Source: an uncultured Collinsella sp. (GTDB taxonomy: Bacteria > Actinomycetota > Coriobacteriia > Coriobacteriales > Coriobacteriaceae). Taken from it: 24,254 nucleotides of DNA. The notes beneath the pieces are model-generated. The model had not been told where the DNA came from. It was given only the letters and a program-made list of their open reading frames with translations, and ran no database searches. The position numbers and the translations under genes were made by a program. The stretch is from positions 1 to 24,254 of the forward strand of contig CALFDL010000309.1 of assembly GCA_937950415.1 (NCBI GenBank), read 5' to 3'. This document shows positions 14,477 through 20,736 of this stretch, piece by piece; positions within the stretch are counted from its first letter, which is position 1, and every line of letters begins with the position of its first letter.

Positions 14477-16601
14477 GCGTTTCTGGTCTAGATGCGTTTT
14501 GACGCGCCGTCCGAGCTGCCATCGCAAGCGAGGCGGCTTTATGGGCCGCGCCGGTATCGACCTGTTTATCGAAGACGGTGCCTACACCACGCTTTCTTCT
14601 GCCGTGGTCATCCTAGTGGTGCTCACGTTGTTGTTTTTGTCGACCGCGGCGATATGGAGCATGTCGCGTGCCGGGGATACCCAGGTGGCGGCCGATAGCG
14701 GCGCGCTGGCGGGTGCCAACGTAGCGTCGTCCTATCACACGGCTGCCACGGTGGTTGATGCGAGCATCTTGAGTCTGGGGCTGGCGGGGTTTGCCACGAT
14801 CGGGACGGGTCTGGTCGCCATCCTCATCCCGGGTGCCGAACCAGTTGCCGGCAATATGGTCGACACCGGGATTGAGATTATTAAAACGCGCAACAAGTTT
14901 GCCAAAAGCGCATCGGAAGGCTTACAGAAAATCGAGACGGCTCTGCCGTATCTGATTGCCGCGCGTGCCACGCAGGCGGTGTCGGCGCAGGATACCGATA
15001 GTGTGGCCTATACCGGTACGGCACTTGCCGTGCCCAGGACATCCGAGTCGGACTTCGCTGCGCTCAAAGGGTCAGAGATCTCGACCGATGCCATCGAGAG
15101 CACCTCAAAAGACCTTGACTATGCTGCCAAGGAACTGAAGAAAGCGTCCGAGAAAACGTCAAAGGCCAAGGAACGCGCCTGGCTTGCCGACTGCGGTGGA
15201 TCTGACAGAGGCGCAGTCGGAAGCTGTTCGTGCATGTGGGAACGCGCAAGGAGCTTGGCGAAGCTTTCGGATATTGAGAATCCGCACTATGCCTCGAGTG
15301 TCACATGGGAGCCGCAAGTGGCGCTCGATCGCGCGAAGGCCTATTACCGCTTGCGCCTTGCAAACGAGGCACCTCAGGGCTCAAGCGTCGAGACGAAGGC
15401 GGAGTCGGCGGCGCGCAAGGCGTTTTACACCTATGCGAGTACAGAGGTCAATCGTGCATATGTAACCGAGGACGGAGATGAAGTCGCTTCCTATATCCCG
15501 CTGTTGCCGCGCAACACTGACGAGGTGCGAGCGACGGAACTCTATACCGATACGGTGTGGCCAACCAGTGCCATCGATGGCAAGACGTATCTGCATTACG
15601 GAACGAGTTGCCCCAACTATAAGAAGGGGGCGCCATGCGGGCTGGCCTCGGTTGCTGCTTATGACGGGCAGGACAAATGCAATAGATGCCATTTTGGTGT
15701 TTCGTCGCTCGGTGCCGTTGCGGCTCCTTCGACTTCTATCGAAAACGGCTTTGAGTACCACTTTGATCGATTCAAAGAGGCTCTGGAAGACTACGTCGAA
15801 TGCCGCAACAAAGAACTCGAACTTGAGCGTCAGACCGAGGATGAGGCCGACCGCGCGGGCAATGCGTTTGACCAGGCCATTAAAGCGCTTTCCGGCGAGC
15901 GCCCGCGTATCGCCCCACCTGGCCGCAACGGCGTGGTCGCCTTTGCAGTTTCGGGTGACATTACCAGCCCCGATCAACTTAACTCCTCGTTTAACGCGGC
16001 AGTCAGGCTTGGCGATCGCGGTGCTATCTCTGCCGCGGTGCAGGCGCCCGATGAGGCGACGGCGCAAAACAACGTGCTTTCGCGATTTTTCTCGACATTG
16101 AAGGAACGCTCGGGCGGCGTTGCCGGCGTGCTCGACGGCGTCATGGATGTTTGGGGACGGCTACTCGTGGGATACGGAGACATCCAAGGTTCGGCCGACG
16201 AACTTATGGACGAGATGATTAAAGACCTAGGAGGGGGCAGCGGTGCGTTGGGCTCCATTGCATCGTGGCTCGGCGATACCGTTTCGGCGTCCGTGGCGGC
16301 GCTGGGTTTGGAACCGTGCGACTTGCGCCTGCGAAAGCCGGTGCTGACCGATTCCGCCAACGTCATTAAGAGTCCGGGGTCTGACATTGCGGGTCTCTCT
16401 CAAACGCAAGACAAACTGCGAAGTATTCCGTTGGGCGTGACCGATCCCAAGGCGCTTTGCGAGGCGTTGGAATATCAAGTCGAACGCACCATTAGCGGTA
16501 CGGTGTTCACGCTTGCGGAGATTCCTCTGCCCGGCGGCGGCTCCATCCCACTCACCGTCGATGTCGCGACACTGGTTGGCGCTCTGGGCGGTGGGTCGTA
16601 A
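14448..16601 (+). CDS. tadG: Large TadG-like pilus-associated protein
   Basis: A 717-residue protein. A basic leader is followed by one membrane helix (T-L-S-S-A-V-V-I-L-V-V-L-T-L-L-F-L, about 44-60), then Q-V-A-A-D-S-G-A-L-A-G-A, the hallmark opening of TadG/Flp-associated proteins with an outside C-terminal region. A second, weaker hydrophobic stretch occurs near residues 105-130. The rest is long, mostly helical and charged. It contains Cys249, Cys260 and Cys262, and a second cluster at Cys388, Cys397, Cys411 and Cys414 of zinc-ribbon or disulfide appearance. No von Willebrand A domain, common in larger TadG proteins, was recognised. The ATG at 14448 follows GGAGGGAG; ATG 14540 is a possible internal alternative. 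The stop TAA shares a base with the next ATG. Confidence 0.75.
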   Translation: MIRGLLHGIKRFWSRCVLTRRPSCHRKRGGFMGRAGIDLFIEDGAYTTLSSAVVILVVLTLLFLSTAAIWSMSRAGDTQVAADSGALAGANVASSYHTAATVVDASILSLGLAGFATIGTGLVAILIPGAEPVAGNMVDTGIEIIKTRNKFAKSASEGLQKIETALPYLIAARATQAVSAQDTDSVAYTGTALAVPRTSESDFAALKGSEISTDAIESTSKDLDYAAKELKKASEKTSKAKERAWLADCGGSDRGAVGSCSCMWERARSLAKLSDIENPHYASSVTWEPQVALDRAKAYYRLRLANEAPQGSSVETKAESAARKAFYTYASTEVNRAYVTEDGDEVASYIPLLPRNTDEVRATELYTDTVWPTSAIDGKTYLHYGTSCPNYKKGAPCGLASVAAYDGQDKCNRCHFGVSSLGAVAAPSTSIENGFEYHFDRFKEALEDYVECRNKELELERQTEDEADRAGNAFDQAIKALSGERPRIAPPGRNGVVAFAVSGDITSPDQLNSSFNAAVRLGDRGAISAAVQAPDEATAQNNVLSRFFSTLKERSGGVAGVLDGVMDVWGRLLVGYGDIQGSADELMDEMIKDLGGGSGALGSIASWLGDTVSASVAALGLEPCDLRLRKPVLTDSANVIKSPGSDIAGLSQTQDKLRSIPLGVTDPKALCEALEYQVERTISGTVFTLAEIPLPGGGSIPLTVDVATLVGALGGGS

Positions 16602-17077
16602 TGAGTATTCGCATGCGTCTGCGCGAGGAGCGCGCCCAAGCGACGGTGGAGATGGCAGTGGTTACGCCCGTTTTGCTGGTGCTGGCACTCATCGTGTACA
16701 ACGTCATGATCTTTGCCGGCGCTGTCGCGCGCTTCGACCGCGTGGTGCCCGACATCGTGCTGGCGCACGCTGTGGCGCCGGGCGGGGAGGGTGACGAGAG
16801 CTCTGCCGATGCCTCGGCGACGGTTCAGACTCAAATTCTGAATGCCATGGAAGGCTATGACTTGCAGATCGAAGTGTCGAGCGAGCAAGGCGCGGAGGCA
16901 TCGGATGGTGGCCTGCTCTCCCTATCCGGTACGTTTAGGACCTACACCTGCACCATGCACTATGAGCCGTGGCCGACTTCTCTCAGCATCGCTGGCGTTC
17001 CGCTGGGGGCGCCGACAACGTTGTCGCACGAGCGTGTGGTGACGGTCGATCCATGGCGTCCGGGGGTGGTCATGTGA
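16601..17077 (+). CDS. Second TadE-like minor pilin
   Basis: A 158-residue protein with leader M-S-I-R-M-R-L-R-E-E-R, the motif A-Q-A-T-V-E-M-A-V-V-T-P, one hydrophobic helix (about 18-40) and an outer domain containing two Cys-free halves and a T-Y-T-C-T-M-H segment. Glu17 is at +5 from the putative cleavage site after Ala12. It is of similar size and design to the upstream TadE-like protein, so both are probably minor pilins at the pilus tip or base. It is coupled on both sides: its ATG overlaps the tadG stop (TAATG), and its stop overlaps the DUF192 start (GTGA). Confidence 0.8.
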   Translation: MSIRMRLREERAQATVEMAVVTPVLLVLALIVYNVMIFAGAVARFDRVVPDIVLAHAVAPGGEGDESSADASATVQTQILNAMEGYDLQIEVSSEQGAEASDGGLLSLSGTFRTYTCTMHYEPWPTSLSIAGVPLGAPTTLSHERVVTVDPWRPGVVM

Positions 17078-17433
17078 CCGCGGTCTCGTCCTACATCGCC
17101 TACGCGCGGGCACTCAATAGGCTGGGTTGGACGCCGGCCGAGTTTGCGGTGGCGGAGTCGTTTGTCGTGCGCCTGCGCGGCATGCTGGGACGGCGTCCGG
17201 TTGCCGCCAACGGCCTGCCGCTCGTCATGGCGTTTCCACGCTGCTCTTCGGTCCATACGTGTTTTATGGCCTATCCCATCGACATCGCCTTCATCGATCG
17301 CGACGGCAATGTGCTCGCGCGCTACGAAAACGTTCGTCCTTGGCGCATGTGCTCCTGCCCCGGCGCCTGGGCCGCACTAGAGCGTCCTTCAATCATTGTT
17401 TCGACCCCTGCTCTCCAACGCGTGCCGGCTTAA
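17074..17433 (+). CDS. DUF192 family protein coupled to the pilus operon
   Basis: A 119-residue protein with the DUF192 (PF02643) pattern: R-L-R-G-M-L-G-R-R-P, G-L-P-L-V-M-A-F-P-R-C, V-H-T-C-F-M-A-Y-P-I-D-I-A-F-I-D-R-D-G-N-V and P-W-R-M-C-S-C-P-G-A-W. The family folds as a small beta-barrel of unknown biochemical role. There is no signal peptide, whereas many family members are exported. The frame is open upstream to 16969, but GTG 17074 overlaps the preceding stop (GTGA) with GGGGGTGG just before it. Being the last gene of a fully coupled operon, it is probably co-expressed with the minor pilins. No terminator hairpin is seen after it. Confidence 0.82.
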   Translation: MTAVSSYIAYARALNRLGWTPAEFAVAESFVVRLRGMLGRRPVAANGLPLVMAFPRCSSVHTCFMAYPIDIAFIDRDGNVLARYENVRPWRMCSCPGAWAALERPSIIVSTPALQRVPA

Positions 17434-17451
17434 GAATTGGCGACAGTGGAC

Positions 17452-17477
17452 TTTCGTCATACGAAATTGGGTAAGAT
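17452..17477 (+). promoter_or_regulatory. Operator/promoter candidate of the toxin-antitoxin module
   Basis: A perfect inverted repeat TTTCGT-CAT-ACGAAA (17452-17466) lies directly before a TAAGAT (17472-17477) that could serve as a -10 hexamer. Ribbon-helix-helix antitoxins commonly bind such short palindromes in their own promoter. The -35 is not clear. Confidence 0.4.
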
Positions 17478-17491
17478 GGAGGAGAAGATGC

Positions 17492-17758
17492 ATGGATGTT
17501 GAGATCCATCCCAACGCTAAAAAGCACCTGACGGAAAAGCAGGTGCTTAGCGCTTGGCTTGCGGTTACTGAGTGCATTCGTCGCGAGTCGAAGGACGAGC
17601 CGCCGAGATGGCTTGCGATTGGATGGCTCCCAGACGGACGAAGCGTGGAGCTTGTCGCGGTCGAGCTTGTCCGTGGGTGGCTTATCATTCATGCCTTGTC
17701 TCCAGTCCAGAAGAAATTCTGGCAAGAGATCGAGCGAGCTCGGCAGAGGGGTCGATGA
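17492..17758 (+). CDS. Putative toxin of a two-gene toxin-antitoxin module (RelE/BrnT-like)
   Basis: An 88-residue basic protein: an N-terminal helix region (H-P-N-A-K-K-H-L-T-E-K-Q-V), then beta strands (R-W-L-A-I-G-W-L-P-D-G-R-S-V-E-L-V-A-V, G-W-L-I-I-H-A-L) and a C-terminal helix. The size, alpha-beta order and position before a ribbon-helix-helix gene fit a RelE-superfamily or BrnT-like RNase toxin. I see no diagnostic catalytic residues and cannot name the family. GGAGGAGAAG precedes the ATG at 17492. The frame opens earlier (17396), but upstream codons overlap the DUF192 end and are Trp/Arg-rich shadow. The stop overlaps the next start (ATGATG). Confidence 0.6.
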   Translation: MDVEIHPNAKKHLTEKQVLSAWLAVTECIRRESKDEPPRWLAIGWLPDGRSVELVAVELVRGWLIIHALSPVQKKFWQEIERARQRGR

Positions 17759-18042
17759 TGGGCAAGACGTATACGGCCGCTAATGGTCAGGTTGTAACGG
17801 ATGAAATGATTGACGCGTGGTGCGAGTCGTACGAGCGCGGAGAGTTTCCGGATGGCGAACACACCGCTGGTGGGATCGTGCATGGACGGCCCCCGCTCTC
17901 AGGTGAGGGGACGGCAACGCTGTCGGTCAAGATTCCTCTGGGAATGAAGGAGGCCATTCGTCGACGGGCGGCTGCCGAGGGGATGACGCCAAGTGAGTTT
18001 GCCCGTGCGGCTCTGAGCGAAAAACTTCTTGCTGCCGGCTGA
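17758..18042 (+). CDS. Putative ribbon-helix-helix antitoxin
   Basis: A 94-residue protein. An N-terminal acidic region (about 1-55), probably the toxin-binding part, is followed by T-L-S-V-K-I-P-L-G-M-K-E-A-I-R-R-R-A-A-A-E-G and S-E-F-A-R-A-A-L-S-E-K-L (about 56-92). This is a typical ribbon-helix-helix DNA-binding fold. ATG 17755 overlaps the toxin stop as ATGA, and ATG 17758 has better spacing from AGAGGGG (17745-17751), so the first residue is uncertain by one codon. The toxin-first order resembles BrnT-BrnA modules. A weak hairpin (18070-18082) and T-run (18087-18092) downstream may end the transcript. Confidence 0.65.
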   Translation: MGKTYTAANGQVVTDEMIDAWCESYERGEFPDGEHTAGGIVHGRPPLSGEGTATLSVKIPLGMKEAIRRRAAAEGMTPSEFARAALSEKLLAAG

Positions 18043-18104
18043 TGCCTCTGACGTGCCGATTTATAGAACTGAGCTGTGCTCAAAAACTTTTTTATAATTC
18101 TCGG

Positions 18105-18132
18105 TTGACCGGAACGCGTCCTTGGTTATACT
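18105..18132 (+). promoter_or_regulatory. Promoter of tRNA-Phe
   Basis: TTGACC (18105-18110) and TATACT (18127-18132), spaced by 16 bases, form a strong sigma70-type promoter. The start would fall at about 18139, exactly at the beginning of a perfect hairpin GCCTTG-AAA-CAAGGC (18139-18153) in the short leader before the tRNA. Confidence 0.75.
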
Positions 18133-18164
18133 AATCAAGCCTTGAAACAAGGCACACCTCAAAT

Positions 18165-18237
<73 letters not shown>

Positions 18238-18250
18238 CCTTGAATTGACT

Positions 18251-18276
18251 AGGACCTCTGCAAAGGGGTCCTTTTC
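18251..18276 (+). terminator. Terminator after tRNA-Phe
   Basis: A 9-bp stem (18251-18259 with 18264-18272, one G-U pair) closed by a GCAA tetraloop is followed by a T-rich run. It is located 14 bases after the tRNA, so it is the likely end of the tRNA transcript. Confidence 0.85.
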
Positions 18277-18292
18277 TTTTATTGAGGGCTCT

Positions 18293-18526
18293 GCGGAAAT
18301 TGCGTCCCGGAATTTGGCTTCAGAGTGGGATGCGTTTTCCGCTTTGATGTCGCTTGGGAAAGCGCGACCCGGAATCCGGCGTCAGAATGGGACGTGCTTT
18401 CCTTTTGCGGCCTTTGGCGGAAACTGCGTCCCAGATCTCGCGCTCAGAACGGGATGCATTTTCCGATTGAGGCCTCGAACGGAAAATACATCCCAGTCTT
18501 TTGCGAAAAACGGGATGCGCTTTCCG
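18293..18526. repeat. Array of four tandem palindromic repeats, about 62-bp period
   Basis: Four imperfect hairpin units lie head to tail: 18293-18342, 18357-18402, 18418-18465 and 18480-18526, with start-to-start distances of 64, 61 and 62 bases. Each has a left arm close to GGAAAnnGCGTCCC, an 18-base loop (17 in the last) and a right arm close to GGGATGCGTTTTCC, forming a 14-16-bp stem with one or two mismatches. The loops of the first three end in TCAGA followed by two bases. Spacers of 14-15 bases are unrelated. The period is not a multiple of three, and frames crossing it lack start signals, so the array is non-coding. Whether copies occur elsewhere cannot be seen here. Confidence 0.8.
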
Positions 18527-18720
18527 GCGCTTACTTCCGACGTGCGCGCACATCTCGGCGCACCAGCTCCTGCCCACCTGTCCCAGACATTCCTCCCACT
18601 TTTGCGCCACTTTGTAGACCGTTCGGTCGCCTGTCTGCATGCGCGGGTATACTCAAATCGATAGATATGTCATGCAAGAGCGATGCGGGCTTAGCCCGTA
18701 TGATTCAAAAGGGGGCAGTG
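18527..18720 (+). promoter_or_regulatory. Leader and promoter candidate of the GH5-like gene
   Basis: After the repeat array this stretch contains a palindrome GACCG-TT-CGGTC (18617-18628) and a TATACT (18648-18653) usable as a -10, with no clear -35. An 8-bp hairpin with a TTA loop (18683-18701) lies in the presumed 5' UTR, followed by GGGGGCA before the gene. Nothing else was recognised in it. Confidence 0.4.
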
Positions 18721-19782
18721 ATGGAGAGGATACTCGGCGTTAATCTCTCTGGCTGGTTTATTCCCGAGCCTTGGGTGACCCCGTCGCTGTACGCGGCGAC
18801 CGGTGCATCCAACGCGGCCGAGCTGCAGGAGGCCATGGGCACCGCCGCCTATAACGAGCGCATGCGCCGTCATTACGAGACGTTTGTGAGCGAGGATGAT
18901 TTCCGTCGCATGGCGCAGATCGGCCTCAACGCCGTGCGCCTGCCGGTGCCTTGGTATGCCTTTGGCTCACAGGAGTCCGATGCCTCCTACATCTCGGTTG
19001 TCGATTACATCGACCGCGCGATTGAGTGGGCTGCCAAGTACAACATTCGCGTGCTGCTTGATCTGGCGACTGTGCCCGGTGGCCAGGGCGATTCCAACGA
19101 TTCGCCCGCCACGCCGGAGGCTGTTGCCGAGTGGCATTCGTCCACTAACGGCCGCCATGTCGCGCTCGACGTGCTCGAGCGCTTGGCCGAGCGTTACGGC
19201 GAGGCCGAGAGCCTGCTGGGCATTGAGCTGCTGGATACGCCGCAGATGAGTGTCCGCAAGAGTCTCTTTGCCATGACGGATGGCATTCCGGCTCACTACT
19301 TGCGCAATTTCTATCGCGATGCCTACGAGCTCGTCCGTTCGTATATGCCCGAGGATAAGATCGTCGTCTTTTCGTCTTCGGGGCATCCCAGCGAGTGGAA
19401 GCATTTTATGCGCGGCGCCAAGTACAAGAACGTCTACATGGACCTTCACCTGTACCATTACCGCGACGAGTATGCGCTCGATATCACGAGCCCCCGCGGG
19501 CTGGCGACGGCGATTTCCCGTAACAAGCGCGAGCTTAAAGAAGCGATTTCGACTGGGTTCCCCGTGCTGGTGGGCGAATGGTCGGGTGCGGCGATCTTTG
19601 CCAACTCGTCGGTTACGCCCGAAGGCCGCAATGCCTACGAGCGCGTGTTTATCGCCAACCAGCTGGCTTCGTTTGCGCCGGCTGCCGGTTGGTTCTTCCA
19701 AACGTGGAAGACCGAGAAGCGCATTGCAGCATGGGACGCCCGCGCGGCGCTCGGTACGCTCGAGCGCGGCATGATTGAATAG
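18721..19782 (+). CDS. GH5-family exo-beta-glucanase homologue with degenerate active site
   Basis: A 353-residue TIM-barrel protein resembling GH5 glucan 1,3-beta-glucosidases: V-N-L-S-G-W-F-I-P-E-P-W-V-T-P-S-L at the N-terminus, E-D-F-R-R-M-A-Q-I-G-L-N-A-V-R-L-P-V, A-I-E-W-A-A-K-Y-N-I-R-V, and H-L-Y-H-Y (His243, Tyr245). The nucleophile region V-G-E-W-S-G is present with Glu286. The expected acid/base motif L-N-E-P instead reads L-D-T-P (Asp172-Thr173), and the usual D-L-H-G reads D-L-A-T (His replaced by Ala116). Hydrolysis by the normal retaining mechanism is therefore doubtful. There is no signal peptide, so it is probably cytoplasmic. The gene is intact and carries no stops, which argues for a retained function. 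ATG 18721 follows GGGGG; the frame is open far upstream through the repeats, but that part is non-coding. It lies seven bases before rsmI. Confidence 0.8.
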   Translation: MERILGVNLSGWFIPEPWVTPSLYAATGASNAAELQEAMGTAAYNERMRRHYETFVSEDDFRRMAQIGLNAVRLPVPWYAFGSQESDASYISVVDYIDRAIEWAAKYNIRVLLDLATVPGGQGDSNDSPATPEAVAEWHSSTNGRHVALDVLERLAERYGEAESLLGIELLDTPQMSVRKSLFAMTDGIPAHYLRNFYRDAYELVRSYMPEDKIVVFSSSGHPSEWKHFMRGAKYKNVYMDLHLYHYRDEYALDITSPRGLATAISRNKRELKEAISTGFPVLVGEWSGAAIFANSSVTPEGRNAYERVFIANQLASFAPAAGWFFQTWKTEKRIAAWDARAALGTLERGMIE

Positions 19783-19788
19783 GTTGAT

Positions 19789-20667
19789 ATGACGCAAAAC
19801 AGCGCCCATACGGGCAAACTCTATGTGGTCGGCACGCCCATCGGCAACCTGGGCGACCTGTCCCCGCGCATCGGCGAGGCCTTTGCCACTGCCGATGTCA
19901 TCTGCTGCGAAGACACGCGTGTGACGTCAAAGCTGCTGATGCACCTGGGCATTTCCAAGCCGCTTGTCCGTTGCGACGAGAATGTGATCGCCAGCCGCGC
20001 CGTCGGCCTGGTCGACCGTCTGCTGGCGGGGGAGACCCTCGCTTTTGCCTCGGACGCCGGCATGCCGAGTGTGTCCGATCCCGGCCAGGCGCTGGTCGAG
20101 GCGGCGCGTGAGGCCGATGTGCCCGTCGAAGTTATTCCCGGGCCCTCTGCTTGCGTCACGGCGCTCGTTTCGTCCGGCATTCCCTGCGAGCATTTTTTCT
20201 TCGAGGGCTTTTTGGGCCGAAAGCACGGCGACCGCGTGCGCCGTTTACAGCGCCTTGCCGTGGTGCCCGGCGCACTCATCTTCTACGAGTCTCCACATCG
20301 CATCGTGGCGACGCTCGAGGCCGTGGCGGAGGTCTTTCCCCAGCGTGAGGTTGCCGTCTGCCGCGAACTCACCAAGCTGCACGAGGAGGTCTTGCGCGGG
20401 CCCGCTGCCCAGCTTGCCGAGGAGCTGTGTGCTCGCGGCGAGGTAAAGGGCGAGATTGCGCTGGTCATCGCGCCGCCGAGCGAGGACGAAGAGGCCGGTA
20501 TCGCGCCGGTTGGCGCCGCGGCAGCGGATCCCGACGAGGCCCTGCGCGAGGATATCCGCGCCGCGCTCGAGGAGGGGGAGCCCGCCTCTGCGGTGGCCAA
20601 GCGCCTGTCTCAGAAGTATTCGCGCCGCAAGCGCGATGTCTATGCCATGGTGCTCGATATGCAATAG
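19789..20667 (+). CDS. rsmI: 16S rRNA (cytidine-1402-2'-O)-methyltransferase RsmI
   Basis: A 292-residue SAM-dependent methyltransferase of the tetrapyrrole-methylase fold that 2'-O-methylates C1402 in the decoding centre of 16S rRNA. The diagnostic segments are L-Y-V-V-G-T-P-I-G-N-L-G-D-L-S (10-24), C-E-D-T-R-V-T, F-A-S-D-A-G-M-P-S-V-S-D-P-G, V-I-P-G-P-S-A and F-Y-E-S-P-H-R. A C-terminal extension of about 50 residues, with a helix-turn-helix-like S-A-V-A-K-R-L-S-Q-K-Y, is common in the family. The start ATG is six bases after the preceding stop with only a weak AATAGG upstream, so it may depend on translation of the GH5-like gene. Confidence 0.95.
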   Translation: MTQNSAHTGKLYVVGTPIGNLGDLSPRIGEAFATADVICCEDTRVTSKLLMHLGISKPLVRCDENVIASRAVGLVDRLLAGETLAFASDAGMPSVSDPGQALVEAAREADVPVEVIPGPSACVTALVSSGIPCEHFFFEGFLGRKHGDRVRRLQRLAVVPGALIFYESPHRIVATLEAVAEVFPQREVAVCRELTKLHEEVLRGPAAQLAEELCARGEVKGEIALVIAPPSEDEEAGIAPVGAAAADPDEALREDIRAALEEGEPASAVAKRLSQKYSRRKRDVYAMVLDMQ

Positions 20668-20691
20668 ATGGAGGATATCCAGCCCTTGCGC

Positions 20692-20697
20692 TAGAAT
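20692..20697 (+). promoter_or_regulatory. Possible -10 element before metG
   Basis: TAGAAT at 20692-20697 lies in the 69-base gap between rsmI and metG, about 40 bases upstream of the metG ATG. No good -35 is present. metG may instead be transcribed from upstream. Confidence 0.3.
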
Positions 20698-20736
20698 CAT
20701 CCTCTGTATGCAACGTTTTTCTGGAGGACAAACCCC

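Noticed and set aside
18293..18526. CRISPR array
   Set aside because: The repeats are diverged palindromes of about 48 bases separated by only 14-15 bases, and no cas genes are near.
18293..18526. Integron attC-like sites or attachment sites next to the tRNA
   Set aside because: No cassettes, integrase or duplicated tRNA end are present, and the array starts after the tRNA terminator.
18245..18664. Open frames running through the repeat array on both strands
   Set aside because: The repeat period (64, 61, 62) is not a multiple of three, the frames lack ribosome-binding sites, and their apparent peptide repeats simply reflect the DNA repeats.
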